Shown: positions 1-8,850 of the stretch, one piece after another
How positions within the stretch are numbered: position 1 is the first letter of the stretch
How the letters are laid out: the number at the start of each line of letters is the position of its first letter
Assembly (NCBI GenBank): GCA_004322345.1
Contig: SCTQ01000151.1
Location: 1-48,160 of the forward strand
Origin: Aquabacterium sp.
GTDB lineage: Bacteria; Pseudomonadota; Gammaproteobacteria; Burkholderiales; Burkholderiaceae_C
DNA length: 48,160 nucleotides
Direction: 5' to 3'
The notes under the pieces: generated by a model
Seen by the model: only the letters and a program-made list of their open reading frames with translations
Database searches by the model: none
What the model was told of the DNA's origin: nothing
Made by a program: the position numbers and the translations under genes

Positions 1-12
1 GCCAAAACGCCG

Positions 13-51
13 AAGCCGCAAGCCTCTGTTTCACAGGAGCTTGCGGCTTTT
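13..51 (+). terminator. Rho-independent terminator of a gene lying before the window
   Basis: An 11-bp perfect inverted repeat (AAGCCGCAAGC at 13-23, GCTTGCGGCTT at 39-49) with a 15-base loop is followed by a short T run at 48-51. An outer GCCAAA/TTTGGC pair (1-6, 55-60) extends it. The gene it serves lies outside the window. From here to the first CDS end at 267 I see no gene. Confidence 0.7.
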
Positions 52-266
52 CCATTTGGCGGCCTGAGGTGGTCACGGCCCGCGTCGGTGCTGCGCAAGG
101 CGCGATGTCTTCGAGCGTCAGGAGCTGACGATGCGCCGGCCCGTGTCGATCACGCCGTGGGTCGTCGTCGAGACCTCGTCGTGCGGAGCGCAGGCGCCGA
201 GCAGCAGGATGTCCAGGTCGACTCAGGCCAGCCTGCCGAACCGGCCGCTGCCAGGACCGCCCCGGC

Positions 267-1973
267 TCAAAACGGCGACACCAAACAGTTGTCCGTGGAG
301 ACGATCTGGCGGCAGGTCTGCAAGGCCTGGGCGCGCTGGTTCAGCAGGGCGTTGACGGCATCGCGCACGCTGGACGGGTCGGGGCAGCGGGCATAGGCGG
401 CCAGTTGCAGGTCGATGCCCACCAGTGCTCCGCGTATCAGCACCGAGGCTTCCTGCGGCAGCTGGGACAGCGCCGTCTCGTAGGTCGGGTTCCGGAACGG
501 CTCGCCCGCGCAGAGGTTGCCGCTGCTGGCGCCTGCGAAGGACGGAGCCGCGCGGCCGGACATGGCGGGGACGTTGTACGAGGCCGGCGGCGTGGTCGGC
601 GCCAGCGCGGCAGGCGCGCTCGTGCCAGCCCTTGCGGTCAGCACGCATTCGTTGGCGGCGATTTCCATCTCGGTCTGGGCGCGGGTGTGGGGCTCGTGCT
701 CCAGCCGGTAGCGCAGGTATTCCAGTTCGCGCTTGACCTGGGCGTCGCTGCTCTGGCCCGGCTGGTAGTAGTACGAGGAAGACTGCAGCGCCTGCTCGTC
801 CGTCCATTGGGAGGTGGCGTTGAGCATCGCCGTGCAGCGTTCGTTGGCCACGCGGTTGGGGTTGCCGTAGCAGCTCTGGGCGACGGCGCGGCGGTAGGCG
901 GCCGGGTCGGGGCGGCAGCGGCGGCTGATTTCCTCGGGGCTGGGTGGTGCGCTGCGGGCAGGGGTGGCCCGGGGCGCGGGCGGCTTGGCCGCCACCGTCG
1001 GTGCAGGCAAGGCGGTCGGGGCAGCGGCGGGTTTGGGCACGGCGGCCGGCGCGGGCTGCGGCGGGCGTGGGGCGCCAGGCACCTCCAGGGATACCGTGCG
1101 GGTGCCCACGCTGCCGGGCCGCGCGGCGGCCTGGGCCTTGCGCAACTGCGCGTCCACCGCGGGCTTGGTCTCCGTGATCAGCGCGCGTGCGGCCTGCCGC
1201 GCGGGTGCCAGGACCTGCTCGATGGCGTCCCCGCATCCGTCCAGCGTGCGCGGGTCGGGGCAGAGGGTGTGCTTGAGCCGCGAGAAGTCCGTGGTGGGCA
1301 CGCCGGAGGGCTTCTCCGTCAGGTAGTAGATCGTGGCCTTGCCCTCGGCGCTGCCAGGCTTGCACTCCGGGATCCTGGCGGAATGGACCATGCACGGCGC
1401 CTGCATCAGCGTCACGCTGCTGTCGTCCACGAGGATGAAGCCCAGCGGCTTGGGGTCGCTGCCGTTGGGCCGGGGCTCGAAGGGCGCCGCGCGGGGCAGG
1501 GGCACGGCCTGCGCCTCGGCGTAACCCTCGTCCAGCGCCAGGCCCATGCCGCCCTGCACGGCCACGAAATGCTCGCCGGACGTGTAGGTCCAGTGCGTGG
1601 TCGTCTGCGCGGCGGGCGAACCAGGGGAGGTCGTCGTTTCCGTCGTGCCGTAGCCGACCGGGCGGCCGTCCACGCGGTAGCCGCGCCAGCGCGTCAGCAT
1701 CTCGATACTGCCGATGCGACGCCTCAGCTCCAGCGTGCCCCAGCCCTGGGCCCAGCCACCGGCGCAGCGCCCCGTCCACGTGGCCTGGGACGAGACGTCG
1801 TAGGGCGTCTCCTTGACGAGGAGGGCCAGCGTCCTGGCGCGGCAGTCCGAGCCCTCACCCAGCGTCTTCCACTCGGGCGGTTCGGCCTGCGACTGCGCAG
1901 GTGCGAGGGCCGCCGCGCAGCCCAGCAGGAATGCCGCCGCCGATGCGGCCTGTGTTGTCCGTTTCGTGATCAT
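267..1973 (-). CDS. Secreted protein of unknown function with MORN-like N-terminus and Pro/Ala-rich linker
   Basis: This 568-residue protein opens with a Sec signal peptide (basic MITKR, hydrophobic core, likely cut after AQSQA near residue 30), so it should be exported. The ATG at 1973 was chosen because the signal peptide begins there and a G-rich Shine-Dalgarno-like stretch precedes it; the frame stays open upstream without signal character. Residues about 65-110 contain WTGRCAGGWAQGWGTLELR, which resembles a MORN repeat (W-x-G-x-C-x-x-G-x-A-x-G-x-G-x-L). A low-complexity Pro/Ala linker spans about 297-346 and separates two parts that contain several cysteines, possibly disulfide-bonded in the periplasm. 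It diverges from the lectin-domain gene at 2217. I recognise no enzyme family, and the function is unknown. Confidence 0.75.
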   Translation of the reverse strand: MITKRTTQAASAAAFLLGCAAALAPAQSQAEPPEWKTLGEGSDCRARTLALLVKETPYDVSSQATWTGRCAGGWAQGWGTLELRRRIGSIEMLTRWRGYRVDGRPVGYGTTETTTSPGSPAAQTTTHWTYTSGEHFVAVQGGMGLALDEGYAEAQAVPLPRAAPFEPRPNGSDPKPLGFILVDDSSVTLMQAPCMVHSARIPECKPGSAEGKATIYYLTEKPSGVPTTDFSRLKHTLCPDPRTLDGCGDAIEQVLAPARQAARALITETKPAVDAQLRKAQAAARPGSVGTRTVSLEVPGAPRPPQPAPAAVPKPAAAPTALPAPTVAAKPPAPRATPARSAPPSPEEISRRCRPDPAAYRRAVAQSCYGNPNRVANERCTAMLNATSQWTDEQALQSSSYYYQPGQSSDAQVKRELEYLRYRLEHEPHTRAQTEMEIAANECVLTARAGTSAPAALAPTTPPASYNVPAMSGRAAPSFAGASSGNLCAGEPFRNPTYETALSQLPQEASVLIRGALVGIDLQLAAYARCPDPSSVRDAVNALLNQRAQALQTCRQIVSTDNCLVSPF

Positions 1974-2216
1974 TGCCTGCCCCCCAAGTCGATCCATTGC
2001 GCCGCCTTGCCTCCCGAGGGCCGGCGTGCGGGCGGGATTGTGCATGTGCGGCCCGTGTGGCGGCGTTGTGCTGCAACTGCCTGCGTACACAGAACGAATG
2101 AAGGCAATCGCAGCGTGTTCGTCCAAGCTACCCACCCCGGCCCGGAGCCTGTTCGGGTTCTGCATGAGCAGGATCCGGTCGGGATCTGCGTTCACGGATG
2201 CTCAAGGGGGATCAAC

Positions 2217-4790
2217 ATGCCGCTCGACTCGAAGCACTCTCCGTCTCGCTCGGGCGGATTGTTCGTCCATGCCTTGCGCTGCACCGCCTTGCTCGCCTGC
2301 ACAGGCGCTGCAGGGCCGGTCGTGGCGCTCACCCTCGAGCAGAGCCGGTCGACGTCCTTCCATCAGCAGGACCTGCTGCGTTCGACGCAGACCCTGTTGC
2401 AGCAGAAGCCTGCCTTGGGCCTGACCGCCGCGCTCTCTCGTCCGACCAGCGTGCTTTCGCTTTCCCGCGATCCTGGTGCTTCGTTGGCGCTGCTCACCAC
2501 GCCCTATGCCGCCTATCGGGACGGTTTGCTGCGCCGGCACATCACGGCGGATGGCCGGCTGTTGTCCTGGGTCTGGTTGAAGGAATACGAGCCGGGGAGG
2601 GATGCCGCGGACTTGGCTGCGCATGGTCGCAGCACGAGTTGGACGCAGGGCGCGCGTCTCGATGGCGGGTTGACGGAGGCGGCGAGCATCAGCAAGCGCT
2701 ATGTCCCCTGGACGCGACCGGTGGAGGGGCAGTCTTACGCATATGGCGGGGACGAGAACCCGCTGCTGCGCGGCGGCCTGGCGATGGCCGCGCTGTCGCT
2801 GGACTACCTGGTCACCGGCAGCCTGGCCTCGTTGCAAGGGGCGGAGGACCTGCTCGCTTATGCCGAGCGGTCTGAGTTCGTTGGGCCGGATGGGGTGCCC
2901 TCGGGATTCTTCCTGCGCACGCGCTGGCCCGGCGACCGCAGCGTCATGTTTGCCTCCGGGGATGAGCTGTCGGGCCTGATCTACGGGCTGTTCTGGCTGA
3001 ATCGCGCCTTGCAGGCCGCACCCGCTGACCACCAGGCAAGTGCCGCCAGGTTGCGCGCCCTGACGAGCCGCCTGGCCTCACAACTGCAGCAGCATGCCTA
3101 CTTCATCGTCCCCCCGCAGGCGCTGCAACAGCAGCTGCCGCTCGAACAGCAGAACCAGCTGCAACGCGGCTGGGCCGGCCTGTTTGCGCTGCAGTGGTTC
3201 GCGGAGGAGGCCTTTGCCGACATCACCGGTAGCCGCTATTCGACGACCGTGGTGAAGCGGGCGCTCGATGAGATTTCAGGGATGTCGATCGCCGGAGACG
3301 CGCAGGAAGACAGGGAGATGGTGAGGGTCCTGAAGCGGATCGGGCCCGAGTACTCGGTATTCGACCGCGCCATCGCGTTGGTGAAGCTCAACGGCATCAT
3401 CCTGTACCAGCAGGGCGAGCCCATTCGTTTCAAGTGTTCGGCGGCGGGCATCACGGTGAAGTCGCTGGATCAGTCCATCGACTCCAACTACTTCAACCTG
3501 ACCTACATGCTGCACCTGGCCCAGGTCGGCCTGCAGCGGTCCAAAGAAGGCCGGGTCCGTAGTGGCGAGGCGGATGAGTTGCAGCAGGAAATGCGCCGGC
3601 TGACGCGAGGGATGATCTTCGCCGACGGCAGCCAGACGGGCTTCGATGCCGACAAGTTCGCGCTGGCCTATGTGAGCAGCGGCCTGGGCCATACCGTGGC
3701 CAGCGGCATCTTCTCGCTGCTGGACTGGATCCCCGGGACCGGGTGCAGCCTGCAGGACAAGCATGTCGGCTCCAGGCAACCCGACGAGAACTACTACGTC
3801 ATGGCCGTCGCACACGCCTATGACCTCATGCTGGGCGACAGCAACACCTATTTCCGCACGGACCTGCCGCGGCGGATCGACGAGATCCGCACGCAGTTCG
3901 GCAAGCAGCCGCCACTGGCGGAACGGCGGGAGGGCTTCTACACGCCGCTGAGCTTGCGATTACTCCCCTCGCGGGTGTGGTGGCCTCAGAGCTTCGACCG
4001 ATCCGGCCAGGAGATGCGCGCGGGCGGTGGCGGCCCCCTGCTGGCCTTCCATGATCTCGATTGGCACTTGGGCAGCGGTTTCTCCTGGGAGAACGCACCG
4101 GGCGCGGGGCGTCGTCCCAATGGCGGTGCGAATGGGGACGATGGGCTGTGCGAGGGCGATCTGTACTCGCTGTGGTCGACGGGGATCGACGCGGCGCGCG
4201 AGGCGTCGGGTGTCGACTACCTGTTGCCGACGGCGTTGCTGGCCTACCGTAAGGGTGGTGCCTACCAGGCCGAGGTGCGCTCAGGATCGCGGTTGGCGGT
4301 ACCCAGGCTGCCCGTCTCGGCATGGACGCCCGCGCGGGCGTGGGCCTCCGGCTACGACACGCCATGCCAGAGGACGGCCCGCAAGGTTCCGCCGAACCGG
4401 CAAACCGCCACCAGCACCCTGGGCGCCCGGTTGGCGACCGGCGAGGCGCTCTACAAGAACCAGTACCTCCGATCGGCGGACGGCCGCCATGAACTGATCC
4501 TGCAGCGCGACGGCAACTTGGTGCTCTACCGCTTGTACGGCAGCTCGGCGCGCGCCGCTGTATGGGCAACCGGCACGAGCGCCGGCGCCATGCTGGTCAT
4601 GCAAGGGGACGGGAATCTTGTGCTCTACGACTCCAGCGTGTTCAATGCGCAGCTCCCGCTGCACGCGGTGTGGGCCAGTGGTACGGATGGTCGTCCTGAT
4701 GCCCACCTGCTTCTGCAATCCGACGGCAATGCGGTGCTCTATCGGCAGGCCGGGGAAGTCACCTGGGCCACGGGGACGAATGAGCGTTGA
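2217..4790 (+). CDS. Large secreted protein with C-terminal bulb-type (B-) lectin domain
   Basis: This 857-residue protein has a long signal sequence (hydrophobic segment about residues 18-38). The start at 2217 follows AGGGGG by a suitable distance. The last 125 residues are a bulb-type mannose-binding lectin domain: three copies of the Q-x-D-x-N-x-V-x-Y sugar-binding motif are visible at about 761 (QRDGNLVLY), 797 (QGDGNLVLY) and 833 (QSDGNAVLY), each followed by a VWATGT or VWASGT-like strand. The roughly 700-residue N-terminal part is mostly helical, with stretches such as GGDENPLLRGGLAMAALSLD and SGDELSGLIYGLFW that recall the alpha/alpha toroids of carbohydrate-active enzymes, but I cannot assign a family. 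Inference: it binds and perhaps processes a polysaccharide outside the cell. The frame is open far upstream, which is an artefact of high GC. Confidence 0.8.
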   Translation: MPLDSKHSPSRSGGLFVHALRCTALLACTGAAGPVVALTLEQSRSTSFHQQDLLRSTQTLLQQKPALGLTAALSRPTSVLSLSRDPGASLALLTTPYAAYRDGLLRRHITADGRLLSWVWLKEYEPGRDAADLAAHGRSTSWTQGARLDGGLTEAASISKRYVPWTRPVEGQSYAYGGDENPLLRGGLAMAALSLDYLVTGSLASLQGAEDLLAYAERSEFVGPDGVPSGFFLRTRWPGDRSVMFASGDELSGLIYGLFWLNRALQAAPADHQASAARLRALTSRLASQLQQHAYFIVPPQALQQQLPLEQQNQLQRGWAGLFALQWFAEEAFADITGSRYSTTVVKRALDEISGMSIAGDAQEDREMVRVLKRIGPEYSVFDRAIALVKLNGIILYQQGEPIRFKCSAAGITVKSLDQSIDSNYFNLTYMLHLAQVGLQRSKEGRVRSGEADELQQEMRRLTRGMIFADGSQTGFDADKFALAYVSSGLGHTVASGIFSLLDWIPGTGCSLQDKHVGSRQPDENYYVMAVAHAYDLMLGDSNTYFRTDLPRRIDEIRTQFGKQPPLAERREGFYTPLSLRLLPSRVWWPQSFDRSGQEMRAGGGGPLLAFHDLDWHLGSGFSWENAPGAGRRPNGGANGDDGLCEGDLYSLWSTGIDAAREASGVDYLLPTALLAYRKGGAYQAEVRSGSRLAVPRLPVSAWTPARAWASGYDTPCQRTARKVPPNRQTATSTLGARLATGEALYKNQYLRSADGRHELILQRDGNLVLYRLYGSSARAAVWATGTSAGAMLVMQGDGNLVLYDSSVFNAQLPLHAVWASGTDGRPDAHLLLQSDGNAVLYRQAGEVTWATGTNER

Positions 4791-4843
4791 TTGATGAAGG
4801 CTTGTCCTTTCTCTTCGTTCTGAGCCGTCCGCTGTTTCACGGG

Positions 4844-4877
4844 TGTTGGCGCCGACTGAAAACTGACCCACCTGTGA
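4844..4877. mobile_element. Possible terminal remnant of an IS21-like insertion sequence
   Basis: The stretch containing GGCGCCGACTGAAAACTGAC resembles the ends of IS21-family elements, which carry repeated CTGAAAACTGACCC motifs. No transposase (istA/istB) is present on either side. It sits just after the lectin gene and just before a decayed LysR gene, which fits an old insertion and deletion. Assignment is from memory of the motif only. Confidence 0.3.
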
Positions 4878-4959
4878 GGGCCCTGCCGATGACCTGCCCC
4901 CTTGCAGCGCCGCTTCGGCGCCCTGCAGACGCACTCATCCCTGCGCTCCCATCAATTGC

Positions 4960-5442
4960 CTTCGGCCATCCACGGGCTTTGCAGCGCGGGTGCTGGACCT
5001 GTATGCGGCGCTGCGCATCGCGCGCGGCATGGGAGACGCCATCGCCGGCACCATCCGCATGAACGTGCTGGAGGGCACCGGCCGCGGGCGCCGCGCGGGC
5101 CGTCCGCGCGCGTCGACTTGAGCTGGCAGCAGGCCGTGGTGCTCGGCGGCGACTACGCCGGCTGCGCGAGTCGAAATGGCTGCCCGCGCAGGCGCGCAGC
5201 GTGGCGTTGCACGCGCCGACGCTGACCACGCTGATGGAGGCCGCGCGCATGGGGCGGGCGTGGGCGTGATCCCGGACGAGATGGCGGCGGGCGACGCCAG
5301 CCTGCTGCGCCTGCGCGACTGCACGCCGGTGCCGCAGAAGCTGTGGCTGGCGATGCCGGGCCACGAGGCGCGCAGCGCTCGCGGCCCTGCCTTCATGCAG
5401 CACATGGCGCAGCACCTGCTGCAATACGCTCCTGCCCCCTAG
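4960..5442 (+). pseudogene. Frameshifted remnant of a LysR-type transcriptional regulator (effector-binding domain)
   Basis: Pieces of a LysR C-terminal domain appear in successive reading frames: VLDLYAALRIARG near 4991, SWQQAVVLGGDYAG near 5119-5160, then ESKWLPAQARSVALHAPTL and LMEAARMGR near 5165-5255, then GVIPDEMAAGDASLLRL and PVPQKLWLAMPGHEARSA from about 5260 to the stop at 5442. Together these read like a normal LysR substrate-binding domain interrupted by at least two frameshifts. The helix-turn-helix N-terminus is missing entirely. An IS-like end lies just upstream, so a deletion mediated by an element is plausible. No function is expected. Confidence 0.65.
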
Positions 5443-5556
5443 CTCGCTCCCGTCTTCCAGGGGCGTTCAGCGGACGATCAACGGACGTTGAAGGCCTAGC
5501 CTTCGGCCGAGGCTGCACATCGTGTGCGGCCCATCGACAAAACAGAGGATTGAATC

Positions 5557-6240
5557 ATGAGCAGACGATGGAAACAGGCAGGGACCGCGGCGGCGCTGGT
5601 GCTTGCCGCAGCGGCGGCACAGGCCGCGGTGGCGATCGACGACTTCAATGTCGACCAGCAGTTCCCGGGGGGCGGCCTCTTCCCGGAACTGGTGGAGGCG
5701 AAGGGCGACATGCTGTGGGGCGAGCGCTTGACCGTCGGTGGAGTAGGCCGCACCTATGTCGCGGGCGCAATCGCCGTCGGTGGCGTCATGTACTACGAAC
5801 TGGAGGGGCTGCAGCGCACTGCGCTGAGCATCAGCTGGGGCGCGGACCTGGCCGGCGACCTGCCTGTCGCTATCGACCTCACTCAGGGTGGCATCAACGA
5901 CCGCCTGCTGATCCGCATCGAGGTCGACAAGGCGACGCGGCTGACCGTGGGGCTGCAGAGCTACGGCGACCTCGCCTACTCCCAGACCTTCGCGCTGGCC
6001 GCCAGCGACCACTACATCGACTTCAGCGTGCCGTTCGCCGATCTCGGCCCGGACGGAGCGACGCTGGCGACGCGGGCCACGCGCGTGACGCTGGGCTTCG
6101 ACGGTGCCAGCGACAGCGACAACTCGGCCCGGGGCAGGATCGACTTCATCCGCGCTGTGCCCGAGCCGCAGGCGCTGGAACTGTCGATGCTGGGCCTGTT
6201 GGGCGTCGCCGCCGGCATCCGCAGGCAGCGCGGCCGCTAG
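5557..6240 (+). CDS. PEP-CTERM sorting domain protein
   Basis: This 227-residue protein has an N-terminal signal peptide (MSRRWK, then an Ala/Leu-rich core, cut near AQA at about 24). Its C-terminus is a PEP-CTERM sorting tag: VPEP at about 201-204, a hydrophobic segment (LSMLGLLGVAAGI), then RRQRGR. In known systems such proteins are exported, cleaved by an exosortase and displayed with exopolysaccharide. The middle is a beta-rich domain (DDFNVDQQFPGGG, FDGASDSDNSARGRIDFIRA) like those of other uncharacterised PEP-CTERM proteins. AGAGGA precedes the ATG. No exosortase is in the window, but the glycosyltransferase at 10869 resembles a PEP-CTERM-associated family. The TAG stop lies in the left arm of the inverted-repeat element at 6237. 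Confidence 0.85.
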   Translation: MSRRWKQAGTAAALVLAAAAAQAAVAIDDFNVDQQFPGGGLFPELVEAKGDMLWGERLTVGGVGRTYVAGAIAVGGVMYYELEGLQRTALSISWGADLAGDLPVAIDLTQGGINDRLLIRIEVDKATRLTVGLQSYGDLAYSQTFALAASDHYIDFSVPFADLGPDGATLATRATRVTLGFDGASDSDNSARGRIDFIRAVPEPQALELSMLGLLGVAAGIRRQRGR

Positions 6241-6310
6241 TCCACTGAAACGGAGGAATCGGATGTGCCTGACCCCTGCGCACATCCGATTCCTCCGTCT
6301 AATGGACTAG
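6237..6310. repeat. 74-bp near-perfect inverted repeat (MITE-like or terminator-like fold-back)
   Basis: Arms of about 31 bp face each other around an 11-base loop (6269-6279). The inner 19 bp are perfect (ACGGAGGAATCGGATGTGC at 6250-6268 and its complement at 6280-6298), and the outer 8 bp are perfect (CTAGTCCA at 6237-6244, TGGACTAG at 6303-6310). Both ends carry CTAG, and the left arm contains the TAG stop of the PEP-CTERM gene. There is no T run, so it is not a classic terminator. The shape suits a small non-autonomous element that inserts at TA. Confidence 0.7.
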
Positions 6311-6556
6311 TGTCGTGAGTTGGAAGTTCGTTGAACAAGTCTGCCGAGATCAACGTCATGCGGCGTTGCAAATGCTCGCAATGTCAGGGTTGCGCAGAGT
6401 GATTGACCTGCTCGGCTCGTGCCGGCGCAGCAGCGGGAGGCTTTTGCCTACGTCGCGGCTGGAGCGGCGGCTCGGAACGTGTACCTCTATTGCGCTTTCT
6501 CCGGGCTTTCGGCCGTGCTGCGCGCCTGGATCCCGAGCTCCCACGCTTGCGCCGTC
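6311..6556. other. Intergenic stretch with no recognisable gene
   Basis: I see no convincing coding region between the fold-back element and the end of the CocE-type hydrolase. The part from 6311 to about 6400 is less GC-rich than its surroundings and may be old mobile-element debris. An alternative minus-strand frame would give a Lys/Arg/Pro-rich tail, but it has no homologous look and belongs to a shadow frame. Confidence 0.4.
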
Positions 6557-8602
6557 TCAGTTCAGCTCGCTGGCCGGCACCACCGGCAGCACCACGCTGG
6601 ACGGATAGGACGGCCCGCTGAGGATGGTGGTGACGTTGCCGGTGGCCTGTGCCTGTTGCGGCAGCGGCCACACGCCTTGCGCCTGGTTGCTGGCGCTGAT
6701 GGCGATGCGCAGGCGGTGGCCCGCGCGGATCAGGGCGGCGGCGGGGAAGACCTCGATCGAGAGCTGCGTCGCCTGGCCCGGAATGACGGGCAACTGGGTG
6801 CCGACGGTGAACGGATGCCAGGGCTGGATCATCACGCCCTTGAGGTAGCGCGAGCGGGTGGTATCCACCGCGCGGTGGCTGGCCGACAGGATGCCGGTGG
6901 TCAGCGGCGTGGCCTTGCCCAGCAGGTCCACGTCGTCCACGCGCACGGCCAGCGCCGCCTGGGGTTTGGTGGTCTTGACCCAGACGTCGGCCTGGATCGG
7001 ACCGTTGATGTAGAGGTCGCTGAACAGCAGCGGGGTCTGGTAGATGACCGCGCCTTGCGCCTTCTCCACCGTCGCGCTGTTGGTGTAGCAGGACTTGGGC
7101 AGCAGGCCGGCCATCCCCAGCGTCCACTGCACGTAGCTGGACGAGCAGTCGCTGCCGTCGTTGATCGTCACGCTGGCGCTGACCGTCTTGCCGCTGTCGC
7201 TCTTGCCGTAGGTGATGACGGGGGCGGGCGGCTCGCCGACGGTGCGCGAGGTCTCGTTCCAGATGGGTGCGTTGGTCGACAGGCTCAGGTCGCCGCGCAG
7301 GTAGTAGCGCTTGGGCGTGGCCTTGGGATGCGGCCAGTCGGTGGCCTTGCTGTAGCGGCTCGCGCCCGAGCTGCCATAGCCCTCGACGAACTGCGTCACG
7401 TTGGGCAGCTTGGCCGCGCCGCTGTCGATGCCCTTGAGGTACTGGTCGAACCACTGCAGCAGCAGCGACGGCGAATTGGGCGCGCCGTTGGCGTTCGAAT
7501 CGTTCGCGCCGGTCAGCGAGGCCAGCACCGAGGCGACGTGGTCGCCCTTGTAGATCACCAGCTTGGTGTTGACGTTGTTCTTCAGCTGCTCGTAGAGCAG
7601 CGGCTCGTCGCGCTGGAAGATGTCGTTGGAGGCGCCGACGATGAAGGTCGGCACCTTGATCCTGGATGCAACCTCGATGGGCGAACGCACGGACCAGAAG
7701 CTGCCGTCGTCGGTGGCGATCCCCGCCACGCCGTTGAGGCCGTCGGTCACGGTGGGCAGGTACCAGCTGTCGATGGCGTTGACGTGGTCCTGGGTCACGC
7801 CGTCGATGTAGGCCGACAGGGCGGGATATTGCAGCTTCGCCAGGTCGTTCTGCACGCTGAGCGACTGCGTCAGGGTCAGCCAGACGCTGATGAACTGCGC
7901 GTTCAGCAGGCCCCCGGGGCCCACGGTGCCGCGGTAGGCGTCGCCCATGGGCACCTGGGCGAACACGGCCTTGACCGCGGGGTGCTGCTGACCGGCGGTG
8001 AGCAGGCTCGCGATGCCCAGGTAGGAGGTGCCGGCCAGGCCGATGCTGCCGTTGGACCAGGGCTGCTGCGTGATCCAGTTGACCGCGTCGGCATAGGCGG
8101 CCTGCTCCTCGGCGCCCAGCAGCCGTGCCTCGCCCTGCGACAGGCCCGAGCCCAGCACGTCCACCGCGACGCCCACGTAGCCGCGCCTGACCAGCTCCTT
8201 GTCCTGGCCGCCGATGATCAGCGTGTTGCCGGGCGTGACGATGGTGCCCAGCAGCTTGCCCACGTCGGTGCGGTAGGCCGTCTGCGTCAGCACCGCGGGG
8301 AAGGTGCCGGCCACCGGCTTGCCTTGCGCATCCGCCGGCACGGTCACCAGCACCGACAGCTTCTTGCCCGAACGCGTGGTGATGAACTGCAGGGGCAAGG
8401 TCACAGCGTCCGCGTAGTCTGCCGCGCGGCTGTAGGTCTTCCAGGTGGCGCCGGCATTGGACGTGATCGCGGTGGAGGCCTGGGCCAGGCTGCCGCGGGT
8501 GCCCAAGGTGGTGGTCTGGGCGGTGGCGGACCCGGCGGCGGCCGACAGGGCGGCGACGGCCAGCGCATGCAGCGCGAAGCGGCGGGCGAAGGGGACGGTC
8601 AT
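6557..8602 (-). CDS. CocE/NonD family (peptidase S15-type) exported hydrolase
   Basis: This 681-residue protein has a signal peptide (residues 1-29, ending SATAQ), so it acts in the periplasm or outside the cell. The start at 8602 follows GAGGAG at good spacing. It has the X-Pro dipeptidyl peptidase/CocE architecture: an alpha/beta hydrolase fold with the nucleophile motif GTSYLG (Ser about 193), a downstream acid region near FIVGASND, and His in the segment IYKGDHVAS. The C-terminal third is a jelly-roll domain (PLLFSDLYINGPIQADVWV through GHRLRIAISASN). Family members cleave ester, amide or X-Pro peptide bonds; cocaine esterase and cephalosporin acylases belong here. The substrate cannot be read from sequence. 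It diverges from the hydrolase at 8851. Confidence 0.85.
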   Translation of the reverse strand: MTVPFARRFALHALAVAALSAAAGSATAQTTTLGTRGSLAQASTAITSNAGATWKTYSRAADYADAVTLPLQFITTRSGKKLSVLVTVPADAQGKPVAGTFPAVLTQTAYRTDVGKLLGTIVTPGNTLIIGGQDKELVRRGYVGVAVDVLGSGLSQGEARLLGAEEQAAYADAVNWITQQPWSNGSIGLAGTSYLGIASLLTAGQQHPAVKAVFAQVPMGDAYRGTVGPGGLLNAQFISVWLTLTQSLSVQNDLAKLQYPALSAYIDGVTQDHVNAIDSWYLPTVTDGLNGVAGIATDDGSFWSVRSPIEVASRIKVPTFIVGASNDIFQRDEPLLYEQLKNNVNTKLVIYKGDHVASVLASLTGANDSNANGAPNSPSLLLQWFDQYLKGIDSGAAKLPNVTQFVEGYGSSGASRYSKATDWPHPKATPKRYYLRGDLSLSTNAPIWNETSRTVGEPPAPVITYGKSDSGKTVSASVTINDGSDCSSSYVQWTLGMAGLLPKSCYTNSATVEKAQGAVIYQTPLLFSDLYINGPIQADVWVKTTKPQAALAVRVDDVDLLGKATPLTTGILSASHRAVDTTRSRYLKGVMIQPWHPFTVGTQLPVIPGQATQLSIEVFPAAALIRAGHRLRIAISASNQAQGVWPLPQQAQATGNVTTILSGPSYPSSVVLPVVPASELN

Positions 8603-8850
8603 GGGAGGCTCCTCGACATTTGTTGCAACGCTGGGGCGCCGGGACGAGGGGGCGCCGAAAGCCGCGCGATCGTAGGAGGCTCCCCCCGCAGGGGCAGTGA
8701 CTCCATCGGCCAGGCATTGACCTTCCGTGCCTGGCCGAGGGTAAGCGTCCCGGCGCGTTCCCGGGGGGGCGCTGTACACCGCGCACGGCCGTCGTCCCTG
8801 TTGCGGGAATGCTGTTTGCCGCCTTCTCAGCGCACGCCGCAGGAGCCGAC

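Noticed and set aside
405..2216. Upstream extension of the lectin-gene reading frame
   Set aside because: This part is antisense to the MORN-like gene, lacks protein character and precedes a good ribosome site and signal peptide at 2217.
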